DNA of 64,000 nt from UBA8389 sp035719105 (GCA_035719105.1 DASTGN010000008.1:537018-601017); one strand, 5' to 3'. Shown: positions 17,919-27,335, counted from the stretch's first letter. Notes: a model not told the origin generated them from the sequence alone. A program made the numbers and translations.

Positions 17919-19649
17919 TTATTTCATCCGCTCTGCCAAATAAGTCGGCAGGTAAAACGTCTGGTTTTTATCAACGTAAACCACTACGGTGGACAACTGT
18001 AAGTCTTTACCATTCAGTGTTGCCACATTGGAATTCTGTCTCAAGACCAAACGATTTGTACCTGAAGTCACGGTTAGTTCGGCCTTGGCTTCAGATGTTG
18101 GCGATTTGATGCTACAGTTCATTCCCCGAAAAACGTCGGTATGCTTGGCAAAATACTGTTTGGTCAATTCTGGCAATTTTCCATCCAGTTTTAACAGACT
18201 GCAAAGGTAGTCATTCACTTCGAAACCGTAATGGACACCTTTGAAAATATCACCTTTGGGATGATAATTGGCTAAAAAGACTTCTTCACCAGTGTGCCCT
18301 GTCGTTGTAAAACCAAAACAAGAACGAGCGGTGAGTACTTTATTGAGGTATGAACTCAAACCTCCAACTGTTCTTAGAGCCACGGGAACAGGACTCGGCG
18401 TATATTCCTTCATGCTGTCAATCAGACGTTTATCTGCTTCGCTCAACTCAAATCCAGTGTTGGCCAAAAATAAGGAATCTCGCTGAGCATATGGACTTTT
18501 AATCAGCAGGTCAGCTAAACCGACCGATGTTTTCTTCACTTTAAGCGAAGGCCCAAAAAGTTGATTTTTGGTCAGCTTATCGTAACCGGGCATCCTGCTG
18601 GTGCCAATACTGATTCCGCTATTGCCATGGTCGGGTACGATGATGACGGCTGTATTCCCATCTTTTTTTGCAAAATCAAGTGCCACTTTGCAAGCACGAT
18701 CAAAGCTTAGGAACTCTGTCATCATACCAATGGGGTCGTTGGCATGAGCAGCCCAATCGACTTTACTGCCTTCGACCATCAAGAAAAATCCTTTTTTGTT
18801 TTGGGACAATATGCTGATGGCTTTACCTGCCAATTCAGCAAGTGAAGGCTCTTTTAAGGTGTCGCGATCCAAATCGAATGAAATTTCACGGCTTCCAAAC
18901 AAACTCCAGAGTTTGTTGCCTTTAAACGTCCGAAGTCCATTCAAATCATCAAATTGAACCGTATAACCGTTTTCTTTGAGAAAATCACGATCCTCTGCTT
19001 TCAAGAAGCTGGTTCCACCACCAAGAACGACATCCAACTGATTATGAGCCATTTGCTTGGTAATATTGTCGTAATTGCCACGAGAATAATCGTGCGAGGA
19101 ACAGTCTGCTGGAGTGGCATGTGGGAACTCACAAGTGAAAGCCAACCCGACCGACTTGCCGTAAAGCAAACGGGAAGCTTCCAACACAGTCATCAAAGGT
19201 TGATACGCCTTGGTGGAATCCACCTTAAAAATATCGTTGGCACCGTCTGCGGGTGGATAAGTGGCTACGAATCCTGTTCGAGAAAGTTCGCCCGTCATGT
19301 AGGTGGAAGTGGTTGGTGCGGAATCTCCAATCGGAGCATTGATGGAATTGGTTCTGACCGTACCGCAAAGATAAGGGTCAATAAACAAGACCGGTTTGTC
19401 AGGGTTCAACAACCATTGATACCAACGTGCCGCTGAGACGGTAGCCAGAGAGGTACCGTCAGGAATGAGTAAAATAACATTTTTAACTGGACGCACCGGA
19501 CGGTCTACCCGCCCGGTGAGTTCCTTTGATTGCTGCAGTACGAGCCTTTTATCTTGATTGGCTGCTTGTAAAACGAAAGGTACCAACACGATCAAACTCA
19601 AAAGGACCACCCCTTGAATTCTTCTGATTTTATCATTTAAAAGGCTCAT
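17919..19649 (-). CDS. Alkaline phosphatase (PhoA family), exported
   Basis: This 576-residue phosphomonoesterase has an N-terminal signal sequence ending near residue 30 (LVPFVLQAA). Metal-binding Asp64 is in LLIPDGTS, and the phospho-accepting Ser110 is in GDSAPTTST. VEGSKVDWAAHAND, IIVPDHGN and TGHTGEEV supply the remaining metal ligands. A beta-strand-rich tail follows the catalytic domain. It lies 8 bp after xylA in the xylose operon, which is unexpected, because such enzymes normally sit in phosphate regulons. It may release sugar from sugar phosphates in the periplasm, or simply be a passenger. No Pho-box-like element was recognised. Confidence 0.9.
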   Translation of the reverse strand: MSLLNDKIRRIQGVVLLSLIVLVPFVLQAANQDKRLVLQQSKELTGRVDRPVRPVKNVILLIPDGTSLATVSAARWYQWLLNPDKPVLFIDPYLCGTVRTNSINAPIGDSAPTTSTYMTGELSRTGFVATYPPADGANDIFKVDSTKAYQPLMTVLEASRLLYGKSVGLAFTCEFPHATPADCSSHDYSRGNYDNITKQMAHNQLDVVLGGGTSFLKAEDRDFLKENGYTVQFDDLNGLRTFKGNKLWSLFGSREISFDLDRDTLKEPSLAELAGKAISILSQNKKGFFLMVEGSKVDWAAHANDPIGMMTEFLSFDRACKVALDFAKKDGNTAVIIVPDHGNSGISIGTSRMPGYDKLTKNQLFGPSLKVKKTSVGLADLLIKSPYAQRDSLFLANTGFELSEADKRLIDSMKEYTPSPVPVALRTVGGLSSYLNKVLTARSCFGFTTTGHTGEEVFLANYHPKGDIFKGVHYGFEVNDYLCSLLKLDGKLPELTKQYFAKHTDVFRGMNCSIKSPTSEAKAELTVTSGTNRLVLRQNSNVATLNGKDLQLSTVVVYVDKNQTFYLPTYLAERMK

Positions 19650-19657
19650 AATTACAT

Positions 19658-20971
19658 TTATAAGTACATATTCAGGATTGCTTCATACAGTTCTTGCCTG
19701 CCACTGATTTGCTTGGGTTCACCCTTCGTTTTGGCATAAGCATAAACATCCTCCAAAGATAGGTTACCTTCTTCAAATTCCTTTCCTTTTCCGCTATCAA
19801 ATGATGCATAACGTTCTTCAAGCATTTTAGGATAAGGAGAGTTCTCCAAAATATCGGCAGCAGCGAGCAAAGCGTGAGCCATGGCATCCATGCCAGCGAT
19901 ATGAGCGATGAACAAATCTTCGGGATCGGTGGAATTGCGACGAGTCTTGGCATCGAAGTTCGTACCTCCACCCTGCAGTCCTCCGTTTTTCAAAACAACC
20001 AACATGGCCGAAGTCAATTCCATCACATCAATGGGGAATTGGTCGGTGTCCCAGCCGTTTTGTACATCACCACGGTTGGCATCGATGGAACCTAACATCC
20101 CTGCATCGGCAGCACATTGCAGTTCGTGTTCGAACGTGTGTCCAGCCAATGTGGCATGGTTTACTTCGATGTTCAATTTGAAATCCTTGTCCAAGCCGAA
20201 CTCCTTAAGAAAGCCGATGACGGTTTCAGCATCCACGTCGTATTGGTGTTTCATGGGTTCCATGGGTTTGGGTTCAATCAGGAACACTCCTTTAAAACCT
20301 TTTGCACGGGCATAATCGCGGGCTTTGGTCAGCATCATGCCGAGGTGTTGCTTTTCGCGTTTCATATTGGTGTTGAGCAGGCTCATGTAGCCTTCACGAC
20401 CTCCCCAAAAGACATACGCTTTTCCGCCTAGTTCGATGGTGGCATCAATGGCATTTTTAATTTGCAACATGGCGTATGCAGCTGAATCAAAATTGGGGTT
20501 GGTGCTGGCGCCGTTCATATAACGCTCGTGGCTGAACACATTGGCCGTACCCCACAAGAGTTTGATGCCGGTTTCCGCCTGCTTTTGCTTGGCATAGGCA
20601 ACGATGGCTTTCAGGTTAGCTTCGTATTCTGCAATGTTGGCACCTTCATCAATCAAATCGATGTCATGAAAACAGTAATATTCGATGCCGATCTTTTTCA
20701 TGAATTCGAAACCAGCATCCAATTTAGCCTTGGCTGCTTCAAAAACGTTGTCGGATGCTTTCCAGGGTAAATGTTTAGTGCCACCGCCAAATGGGTCGCC
20801 TCCTTCGGAACACAGGCTATGCCACCAAGCCAGGCTGAAATGGAACCAGTCTTTCATGGGGCGTCCATAAACTTCTTTTTCGGGTTGGTAAAAATGAAAA
20901 GCCATCGGGTTCTTGCTGTCTTTGCCCTCAAATGGAATTGGCGCGATGCCAGGGAAGAATTCTTTTGTCAT
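19658..20971 (-). CDS. xylA: Xylose isomerase, class II
   Basis: This cytoplasmic enzyme converts D-xylose to D-xylulose. The 437-residue length and the N-terminal FHFSLAWWHSLCSEGGDPFG pattern mark the longer class II form. The catalytic His is in YYCFHDIDLIDEG. The metal-binding carboxylates are in LIEPKPMEPMKHQYD, NIEVNHATLAGHTFEHEL, SIDANRGD and GWDTDQFP. It starts 27 bp after xylB ends. The Bacteroidota form is known to function well in yeasts and other hosts (family knowledge). Confidence 0.97.
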   Translation of the reverse strand: MTKEFFPGIAPIPFEGKDSKNPMAFHFYQPEKEVYGRPMKDWFHFSLAWWHSLCSEGGDPFGGGTKHLPWKASDNVFEAAKAKLDAGFEFMKKIGIEYYCFHDIDLIDEGANIAEYEANLKAIVAYAKQKQAETGIKLLWGTANVFSHERYMNGASTNPNFDSAAYAMLQIKNAIDATIELGGKAYVFWGGREGYMSLLNTNMKREKQHLGMMLTKARDYARAKGFKGVFLIEPKPMEPMKHQYDVDAETVIGFLKEFGLDKDFKLNIEVNHATLAGHTFEHELQCAADAGMLGSIDANRGDVQNGWDTDQFPIDVMELTSAMLVVLKNGGLQGGGTNFDAKTRRNSTDPEDLFIAHIAGMDAMAHALLAAADILENSPYPKMLEERYASFDSGKGKEFEEGNLSLEDVYAYAKTKGEPKQISGRQELYEAILNMYL

Positions 20972-20998
20972 AATTCTGAAAATTAGATATTTATAAAT

Positions 20999-22486
20999 TT
21001 ATTGGAGTTTTGTTTTCCATAAAATGTAAGCCGTTTTGTATGCCTCGGCATCGGCTTCCAACGGTTCGACTACGCTGAGTCTTTTAAGAGTAGAAAAGGC
21101 CTCTACAGCCGAAGCATAGATGCCTGCACCAATTCCTGCTCCTTTGGCTGCTCCTACAGAACCATCCGTGTCGTAAAGCTCAATGGTCGCACCAGTCACA
21201 CCAGCCAATGTATTTCTAAAAATCGGACTGAGGAACATGTTGGCCATACCAGCCCGAATCAGTTTGGTTTCAATTCCCATTCCGTTCATGACTTCCATGC
21301 CAAATGCAAAACTGAACACGATGCCTTCCTGGGCAGCACGCAACAATTCGGGAGTATCGTGCGTGTTGAATTGCAATCCATGAATCGAAGCACCCGGGTT
21401 GGCATTGCCCAACAAGCGTTCAGCGCCATTTCCGAACGGCAGGATAGAAAGACCCTTTGCACCAATGGGAGATTGTGCGGCCAGTTCATTGACTTTGGAA
21501 TAATCCAAATGAGGAACCAACTGGTTTTTCATCCAGGAGTTCAAAATGCCGGTTCCGTTGATGCACAACAACACTCCGATGCGTGTTACATCCTCGGATG
21601 CACCAGGTACGCCGGCTGTGTGGTTGACATGCGCAAAACTATTCACGCGTGATGGAGGATCGAAATTGGGAGTACCGTTGACGCCGTAAACCACACCCGA
21701 TGTACCAGCGGTCGAAGCCACTTCGCCAGGATTCAACACGTTGAGCGATAACGCATTATTTGGTTGATCCCCAGCGCGATAGCTTACTGGTGTTCCGGCT
21801 TTCAATCCCAATAGCTTCGCCGCTTGGGTAGAAACAGTACTTTGCACAGAAAAGGTTGGTTTAATCGGAGGGATGAATGAATCTTCGAAATCGTAGTATT
21901 TCATGAGAACATCCGAAACCTTTTGCTCCTTGAAATCCCAGAACATGCCTTCGGACAGGCCAGAAACGGTTGTGGAAATTTCTCCGGTCAATTTCATGGC
22001 AATATAATCGCCTGGTAGCATCAATTTGTCAATTTTGGCATACAAAGCGGGTTCATTGGCTTTGACCCAAGCTAACTTGGAGGCTGTAAAATTTCCAGGC
22101 GTATTGAGCAAATGACTTAAGCACCAATCCTCGCCCAACTCCTTAAATGCTTTGGAACCAAACGGCACCGCACGAGAATCACACCAAATGATGGAAGGAC
22201 GCAACACGTTCTGATCTTTGTCCACCAGCACCAAACCGTGCATCTGATACGAAATGCCGATGGCGACCACATCGGCACCATTCAGACCTTTCAGGACATC
22301 GGCTGTAGCCAATTGTAGGTTTTTCCACCAAGCTTCCGGATCTTGCTCCGCCCAACCAGCTTGAACCGACTTTATTTCCATTTCCACTTTGGGATAAAAG
22401 GCCGAAGCCACTTTATCCCCACTTTGGGCGTCCACTAAAGAAGCCTTGACAGATGAACTGCCTATGTCATAGCCTAAAAGGTACAT
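20999..22486 (-). CDS. xylB: Xylulokinase
   Basis: This FGGY-family kinase phosphorylates D-xylulose for the pentose phosphate pathway. The N-terminal ATP loop YLLGYDIGSSSVKASLVD is present, as are the substrate-site QMHGLVLVD, IIWCDSRA, the catalytic Asp in SYRAGDQPNNALS, and a C-terminal adenine region GSVGAAKGAGIGAG. The start at 22486 gives 495 residues and the correct family N-terminus. The frame stays open upstream to 22609 but that part overlaps the regulator gene and looks unrelated. It is 19 bp downstream of the Nudix regulator. Confidence 0.95.
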   Translation of the reverse strand: MYLLGYDIGSSSVKASLVDAQSGDKVASAFYPKVEMEIKSVQAGWAEQDPEAWWKNLQLATADVLKGLNGADVVAIGISYQMHGLVLVDKDQNVLRPSIIWCDSRAVPFGSKAFKELGEDWCLSHLLNTPGNFTASKLAWVKANEPALYAKIDKLMLPGDYIAMKLTGEISTTVSGLSEGMFWDFKEQKVSDVLMKYYDFEDSFIPPIKPTFSVQSTVSTQAAKLLGLKAGTPVSYRAGDQPNNALSLNVLNPGEVASTAGTSGVVYGVNGTPNFDPPSRVNSFAHVNHTAGVPGASEDVTRIGVLLCINGTGILNSWMKNQLVPHLDYSKVNELAAQSPIGAKGLSILPFGNGAERLLGNANPGASIHGLQFNTHDTPELLRAAQEGIVFSFAFGMEVMNGMGIETKLIRAGMANMFLSPIFRNTLAGVTGATIELYDTDGSVGAAKGAGIGAGIYASAVEAFSTLKRLSVVEPLEADAEAYKTAYILWKTKLQ

Positions 22487-22505
22487 ACGGATGAGGGTAT
22501 TGAGT

Positions 22506-23228
22506 TTAAAATCTGGTGTGAAATTTCGAATAGATCTTTTTATCGAACTTATAAAATCTGGCGGCACGATGCGAAACGCCTGTTTCGAACTCTTCCAATG
22601 GAATGACATAATCCATTCGACTTATCTTTTTGTGAAAATTGCGTACATCCATTTTTTCACCATAAAGTTCTTCGAACAACACCCTCATTTGTGCCGATGT
22701 GAATTTCTTGGGCAATAAATTGAATACCAACGTGGCATCCAATGATACAAAGCGTCTGACCTCTTTCACCGCTTCGTGAATGATTTGAACATGGTCGAAT
22801 GCCAGTTCTTTAATTTCAGGAAGCGCCGTCCAGACAGCTTGTACATTGTCTGACTTGAGCTTCATTTTGTCATCAATTCGAATCAATGACAAGTAGGAAA
22901 CGGTAATGATACGGCCTATTTTCTGCTGAACGGCATTCTCAAGCCAACGAATGTCTCTGGGATTGCTGGTGCGCGAAGGAGATCCGAAACTCTTGAATTG
23001 CCGCAAGTATAGGGTATTTTTGTTAAATAGCTCACTCATGACTCGTTGAGCTGCCTCATCGAGATCCTCTTCTGCAAAAAGGAGACTTCCTGGTAATTTC
23101 AAGTCGTTGAAACTGGATTCTCCCTCCTTGCCAGTTCGTTTCAGCAACAATACATTCAAATGAATGCCATCAAATCCGAACACGACGCAATCGACTGAAA
23201 CGTGTGGATAAACGATGGGTGCATTCAT
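22506..23228 (-). CDS. Nudix-fold transcriptional regulator of the xylose operon
   Basis: This 240-residue protein has an N-terminal Nudix-like domain (VDCVVFGFDGIHLNVLLLKR, then LPGSLLFAEEDLDEAAQRVM) in which the catalytic Nudix box is degenerate. The box would normally be GX5EX7REUXEEXGU, and here the Glu/Arg pattern is incomplete, so it probably binds but does not hydrolyse. The C-terminal part (about 165-240) looks like a winged helix (FTSAQMRVLFEELYGEKMD, then FHKKISRMDYV). This is the layout of NrtR-type and Bacteroidota AraR/XylR-type Nudix regulators that sense sugars. As first gene of the operon with xylB and xylA it most likely senses xylose and regulates its own operon. Confidence 0.87.
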   Translation of the reverse strand: MNAPIVYPHVSVDCVVFGFDGIHLNVLLLKRTGKEGESSFNDLKLPGSLLFAEEDLDEAAQRVMSELFNKNTLYLRQFKSFGSPSRTSNPRDIRWLENAVQQKIGRIITVSYLSLIRIDDKMKLKSDNVQAVWTALPEIKELAFDHVQIIHEAVKEVRRFVSLDATLVFNLLPKKFTSAQMRVLFEELYGEKMDVRNFHKKISRMDYVIPLEEFETGVSHRAARFYKFDKKIYSKFHTRF

Positions 23229-23591
23229 GACGGAACGTGTTTTTCAATAAAGTTCTGTAAAGATGTGAAAGGAATTTCGAATTGCCAAACATTTTTCAAA
23301 TTATTTGCATTTATACACTTGATTATTAAGCTGTTATAATTGGACACAAATACAATAACCCTCCCTCATAATCAACTATTAAACAGCCAAGTGTAGGTCT
23401 TGGATTATTGTAAGAATTACAATATCCAATTATCTAGTATTCTCTACCATTTTAGGTAGGATCCTCTTTACTTCGTTTTCACAGTGTAAGACGTGTGGTG
23501 TAGCATGGCGTCAAAACTGTCCGCATTATTCGATTACATTTCAGTCGGATATCAGAATATTGCAGTATTTTTGGAAAAACAGTAGTACGCT
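23229..23591. promoter_or_regulatory. Divergent regulatory region, Nudix regulator / PL9 gene
   Basis: This is 363 bp without a gene, between the leftward xylose operon and the rightward PL9 lyase. Seen directly is an inverted repeat at 23400-23429: 8-bp arms TATTGTAA and TTACAATA around GAA, extended outward by TTGGA and TCCAA with one extra T on the left. A second inverted repeat CCAAG-N7-CTTGG at 23387-23403 overlaps its left edge. A TATTTTTG box at 23566-23573 fits the promoter of the PL9 gene. No exact -7 box was found for the regulator. The palindromes may be operators for one or both divergent genes. Confidence 0.5.
23566..23573 (+). promoter_or_regulatory. Putative -7 promoter box for the PL9-type gene
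   Basis: TATTTTTG is an exact TAnnTTTG match ending 18 bp before the ATG at 23592. No convincing -33 TTTG is seen at the usual distance. Confidence 0.45.
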
Positions 23592-25244
23592 ATGCTTCAA
23601 AAGATTTCCATAATTTCTTTTCTTTTCGTTTTTGGCTTTTCGCAAGCCTTCTCTACCATTTATTATGTTGCGACCGATGGTATCGATACCAACTCTGGCA
23701 GCATTACAGAACCATTTCTGACCGTTCAGAGAGCACAGACATCGGTTATTGCTGGTGATACCGTCTATATTCGTGGTGGGAACTACGTCATGACCGAATC
23801 CCAGATTGCGCTAAAATACAGCATCTGGGCCTACGTAACCAACCTTTCCAAAAGCGGTTCGGCTGGCAAACGCATCAATTATTGGGCCTATCCCGGCGAA
23901 AAGCCGGTCTTTGATTATACCAATGTCAAACCTTCCAACTTACGGGTTTTCGCCTTCATGGTGACCGGTTCCTACATTCACTTGAAGGGTTTGGAAGTGA
24001 TTGGCGTACAAGTTACCATCCTAACTCACACCCAGTCCGAATGTTTTCACAACGAAGGCAGCAACAACATCTACGAACAACTGAGCATGCACGACGGCAT
24101 GGCCATCGGATTCTATTTGACCAAAGGTTCGAACAACTTGGTGTTGAATTGCGATGCCTATCGTAACTACGATTCCGTTTCTGAAAACAAGCTTGGTGGC
24201 AATACGGACGGTTTCGGCTTCCACCCCAACGCCAAAGGCTATACTGGGAACGTCATCCGCGGTTGCCGTGCTTGGTTCAACAGCGACGATGGCTACGATT
24301 GCATCAATGCCGACGAGGGAACACGGTTTGAAAATTGTTGGGCCTTTTACAATGGCTTTTCGTCTACTTTTGCTAGTAAGGGCGATGGAAACGGATTCAA
24401 AGTGGGCGGCTATGGCGCTGCACCAGTAGTTTCAGGCTTGCCGAACCCCATTCCCAGCAACACGGTGCAGTTTTGCATGGCTTATCGCAATAAGGCGAAC
24501 GGTTTTTACTCCAACCACCACGTCACTGCAGGTAATTATTTCTACAACAATACGGCTTATCGTAATTCCACCAATTACAACATGCTGAGCCAGAAGATTA
24601 TAAAGAGCCCTTCAACAGGATTAGACACCTCCGTGGATTGTCCAGGGTACAATCATGTCTTGCATAACAACCTGTCTTTCAAGTACAGCAACTACAGAGA
24701 CACACTAAATATGGGTTCCTGCAACATCACCTACAATTCGTTCACACCTGGCAACGGCGTTACGGTGGACATCAACGATTTTCTAAGTGTGGACGAAGCA
24801 TTGCTAGTAGCGCCACGCGGTGCCGATGGAAGTTTGCCAGTAAACAACTTCCTACGATTGAATTCCACCAGCGACCTTATTAACAAAGGGATGAATCTAG
24901 GTTTTGCCTTTAGTGGCAGTGCTCCCGATTTCGGAGCATTTGAATACAACGAACCTAATTCCCTGAAAACGCTGAAAAATCACAACCTGACAGGAAATCT
25001 TCAATTGTATCCAAATGCAACCGACTCCAAAAGTTTTTTACTTCAATTTTATCTGAAACAACCTTCGAACGTGACCGTTAGTTTGGTTGATTTACTGGGT
25101 CATGTAGCTTACAAAAAATGCTTTACCGCTTTAGTAAGCAATGAAATCAAACAAGAACTGAACCTTTCCAATCTAAAAAAGGGAATGTATCTCGTTTGTG
25201 TAAGGACAGAAAAAGAAGTGCAAAGCGTTAAATTGATTATTTAA
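23592..25244 (+). CDS. Secreted PL9-type pectate lyase with T9SS tail
   Basis: This 550-residue protein has a signal peptide (MLQKISIISFLFVFGFSQAFS), a right-handed beta-helix body and a C-terminal domain of about 85 residues ending LKKGMYLVCVRTEKEVQSVKLII, which is a T9SS type A sorting signal. The body carries the PL9 family motifs in order: GGNTDGFGFHPNAKG, GCRAWFNSDDGYDCINADEG (calcium ligands), RFENCWAFYNG, and GDGNGFKVGG. The last places the likely catalytic base at Lys270, close to the known Lys273 of Pel9A. PL9 enzymes cleave polygalacturonate or rhamnogalacturonan. It is divergent from the xylose operon and convergent (9 bp) with the alginate operon end. Pectin is more likely than alginate as substrate, given the family. 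Confidence 0.82.
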   Translation: MLQKISIISFLFVFGFSQAFSTIYYVATDGIDTNSGSITEPFLTVQRAQTSVIAGDTVYIRGGNYVMTESQIALKYSIWAYVTNLSKSGSAGKRINYWAYPGEKPVFDYTNVKPSNLRVFAFMVTGSYIHLKGLEVIGVQVTILTHTQSECFHNEGSNNIYEQLSMHDGMAIGFYLTKGSNNLVLNCDAYRNYDSVSENKLGGNTDGFGFHPNAKGYTGNVIRGCRAWFNSDDGYDCINADEGTRFENCWAFYNGFSSTFASKGDGNGFKVGGYGAAPVVSGLPNPIPSNTVQFCMAYRNKANGFYSNHHVTAGNYFYNNTAYRNSTNYNMLSQKIIKSPSTGLDTSVDCPGYNHVLHNNLSFKYSNYRDTLNMGSCNITYNSFTPGNGVTVDINDFLSVDEALLVAPRGADGSLPVNNFLRLNSTSDLINKGMNLGFAFSGSAPDFGAFEYNEPNSLKTLKNHNLTGNLQLYPNATDSKSFLLQFYLKQPSNVTVSLVDLLGHVAYKKCFTALVSNEIKQELNLSNLKKGMYLVCVRTEKEVQSVKLII

Positions 25245-25253
25245 TCGGTGTTG

Positions 25254-26006
25254 TTACGAAAAGGCCATACCACCATTGATGTCAATGTTGGTACCTGTTA
25301 AATAATCGGATTCATCCGAGGCCAGGAAAGCAACCAAATCGGAAACATCACCGGCATCTCCTTCTCTACGAAGCGGATAGATACCCTTCATACGTTCTCT
25401 ATTTTCTGGAGTATTGAATCGATCGTGAAAAGATGTGGCAATTGTGCCCGGTGCCAAAGCATTGACGCGAATGCCTTTTGGACCCAGTTCCTTCGCCATT
25501 GAGCGAGTAAAAGTCATGACGGCACCTTTTGCAGTGGCATACAAGGATGCACCTGGGCCTCCTCCATCCCGTGCTGCCAGTGAGGAAAAGTTCACGATGC
25601 TGCCACCTGCGGTCATGTAGGGCACGACTTCACGGGTACACAACCAACAGCTTTTCATGTTTACATCCATCAGAAGATTGTACCAATCCTCGTCTTGTTC
25701 CGTAATTTGTTTTCGACCGCAAATGCCACCTACAACGTTTACCAAAATGTCAATTTGTGAGCCAAAAGCAGCCACACCGGCATCAAAGAAATGCTTTACA
25801 TCTGCTGCATTAGTCATGTCACCTTGAACAACAATGGCTTCACCACCTGCCTTTTGTATTGTTTTTAATGTTTCTTGAGCATCTTCAGGATTATCAAAAT
25901 AATTAATCACGACTTTGGCACCTTCAGAAGCTAATCTGATGGAGATGGCTCGTCCAAGATCTCTTGCGCCGCCGGTTACGACAGCGACTTTTCCATTACA
26001 TTTCAT
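25254..26006 (-). CDS. SDR oxidoreductase, probable DEH reductase
   Basis: This 250-residue classical short-chain dehydrogenase has the cofactor loop TGGARDLGRAI, the NVVGG motif, the catalytic Ser in NFSSLAA, and the YATAK active site. The C-terminus has the usual YLTGTNIDINGG. In alginate loci an SDR of this kind reduces 4-deoxy-L-erythro-5-hexoseulose uronate (DEH) to 2-keto-3-deoxygluconate, and the position as last gene after PL17 and a hexuronate-type carrier supports that role. It starts 15 bp after the MFS gene ends. The specific substrate is inferred from context. Confidence 0.87.
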   Translation of the reverse strand: MKCNGKVAVVTGGARDLGRAISIRLASEGAKVVINYFDNPEDAQETLKTIQKAGGEAIVVQGDMTNAADVKHFFDAGVAAFGSQIDILVNVVGGICGRKQITEQDEDWYNLLMDVNMKSCWLCTREVVPYMTAGGSIVNFSSLAARDGGGPGASLYATAKGAVMTFTRSMAKELGPKGIRVNALAPGTIATSFHDRFNTPENRERMKGIYPLRREGDAGDVSDLVAFLASDESDYLTGTNIDINGGMAFS

Positions 26007-26021
26007 ATTATTGATTATTAG

Positions 26022-27329
26022 TTAGTTATCTTTAATTTTCTGAGTCTCGATTTTTCCACCAAAATAATAAATCGCTGCGATGGACAGTGGCACCAATGCT
26101 GCTCCAAGGATAAAGAAAGGCAGCCAATTTCCACCTCGTGTCAAATAGGGTACAAACAACATGGTGACAATCACACCCAATGTAGCGGAAGCCCCTCCCA
26201 ATCCGGCCATCGCTCCAACGGTTTTACCGGAGTAGAAATCGGATGCCAACGTTTGAATGTTTCCAATAACAAACTGAAAACCACAAAGGATGAGTGCCAT
26301 AAGTGAAACCGCCAAATAAACATTGGTCACGAAAGCAGTAGCAATCAGTGATGGAAGCATGATCAATCCACCGATGATAAAGGATGATTTTCGGGCAAAG
26401 TCGACGCTCTTACCTTTTTTAATCATGAAACCGGAATAATAACCGCCCGTTAAACCACCCACCATCGCACCGACATAAGGGACCCAGGCAGTCATCCCAA
26501 TGCTTTTAATGTCAAACTTGTAAACATCAAGCAGGTAAATGGGCAACCAAGCAACAAACATCCACCAGATGGGATCCAAAAAGAAACGACCTAAAATGAT
26601 GGAATAGCTTTTTTTGTTTTTTAGAAGTTCTTTCCAGCTGAGTGCCCTGTCATTGGTCATTTTCGACTCGGGTTGACCCTCAAGTATGTACGTTTTTTCT
26701 TTGTCTGTAATCCAGGGATGATCCTTTGGGCCTTTTTTATTGATGATCAGCCAAGGCACCAACCATAGCAATCCAATAGCGCCAACAACGACGAAAGTCA
26801 GTTTCCACCCAAAGGCTGCATACAACAAGGCAATCAAAATGGGTGATAAAATGGCTCCGACGGAAGCACCGACTCCAAATAAACCTTGTGCAAAAGCTCT
26901 TTCTTTCTGTGGAAACCATTCCGCATTGCTTTTGGTTGCTCCAGGCCAGGGTCCGGCTTCGCCCAATCCCAGAATGGTGCGAAAGAACCCAAGCGAACCC
27001 AGACCTTTTGCAAAGGAAGTGCAAGCATCAGCAATTGCCCACAAGGTAACAGAAACGACAAATCCTTTGCGCGTTCCGATTCTGTCATACAGTTTGCCAG
27101 AAAGCATTTGACTGATGCCGTATGCCACCATGAAAAACATATAAATGTACGAATAGAGTTCTTTCGATTTTTGCGAATACTCCTCAGGAGATAAATCCTT
27201 GGGAATCAGCCCTAAATCGCCCACTATACTTTGCCACATAATGGCTAACGTATTCCGGTCCAAATAATTGATTACCGTGACCAAAACGATCAAACCTATG
27301 ATCCACCATCTAAGTCCTTTTACTTTCAT
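26022..27329 (-). CDS. Hexuronate-type MFS transporter (ACS family)
   Basis: This 435-residue, twelve-helix carrier of the anion:cation symporter branch resembles ExuT/GudP uronate transporters. Family features are RWWIIGLIVLVTVINYLDRN at helix 1, GKLYDRIGTRKGF after helix 2, and GLGEAGPWPGATKSNAEWFP with KERAFAQGLFGVG. Lying between PL17 and the SDR, it most likely brings the unsaturated monouronate DEH (or short uronides) from the periplasm into the cytoplasm. It begins 6 bp after the PL17 stop. Confidence 0.9.
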   Translation of the reverse strand: MKVKGLRWWIIGLIVLVTVINYLDRNTLAIMWQSIVGDLGLIPKDLSPEEYSQKSKELYSYIYMFFMVAYGISQMLSGKLYDRIGTRKGFVVSVTLWAIADACTSFAKGLGSLGFFRTILGLGEAGPWPGATKSNAEWFPQKERAFAQGLFGVGASVGAILSPILIALLYAAFGWKLTFVVVGAIGLLWLVPWLIINKKGPKDHPWITDKEKTYILEGQPESKMTNDRALSWKELLKNKKSYSIILGRFFLDPIWWMFVAWLPIYLLDVYKFDIKSIGMTAWVPYVGAMVGGLTGGYYSGFMIKKGKSVDFARKSSFIIGGLIMLPSLIATAFVTNVYLAVSLMALILCGFQFVIGNIQTLASDFYSGKTVGAMAGLGGASATLGVIVTMLFVPYLTRGGNWLPFFILGAALVPLSIAAIYYFGGKIETQKIKDN

Positions 27330-27335
27330 AAACGA

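Noticed and set aside
18954..19436. A 160-codon frame antisense to the alkaline phosphatase
   Set aside because: The phosphatase is complete and conserved here; the antisense frame is His/Arg/Gln-rich shadow sequence.
23592..25244. Reading the PL9-type protein as another alginate lyase
   Set aside because: Its motifs (SDDGYDCINA, GDGNGFKVGG) are those of PL9 and not PL6, and it lies on the opposite strand from the alginate operon.
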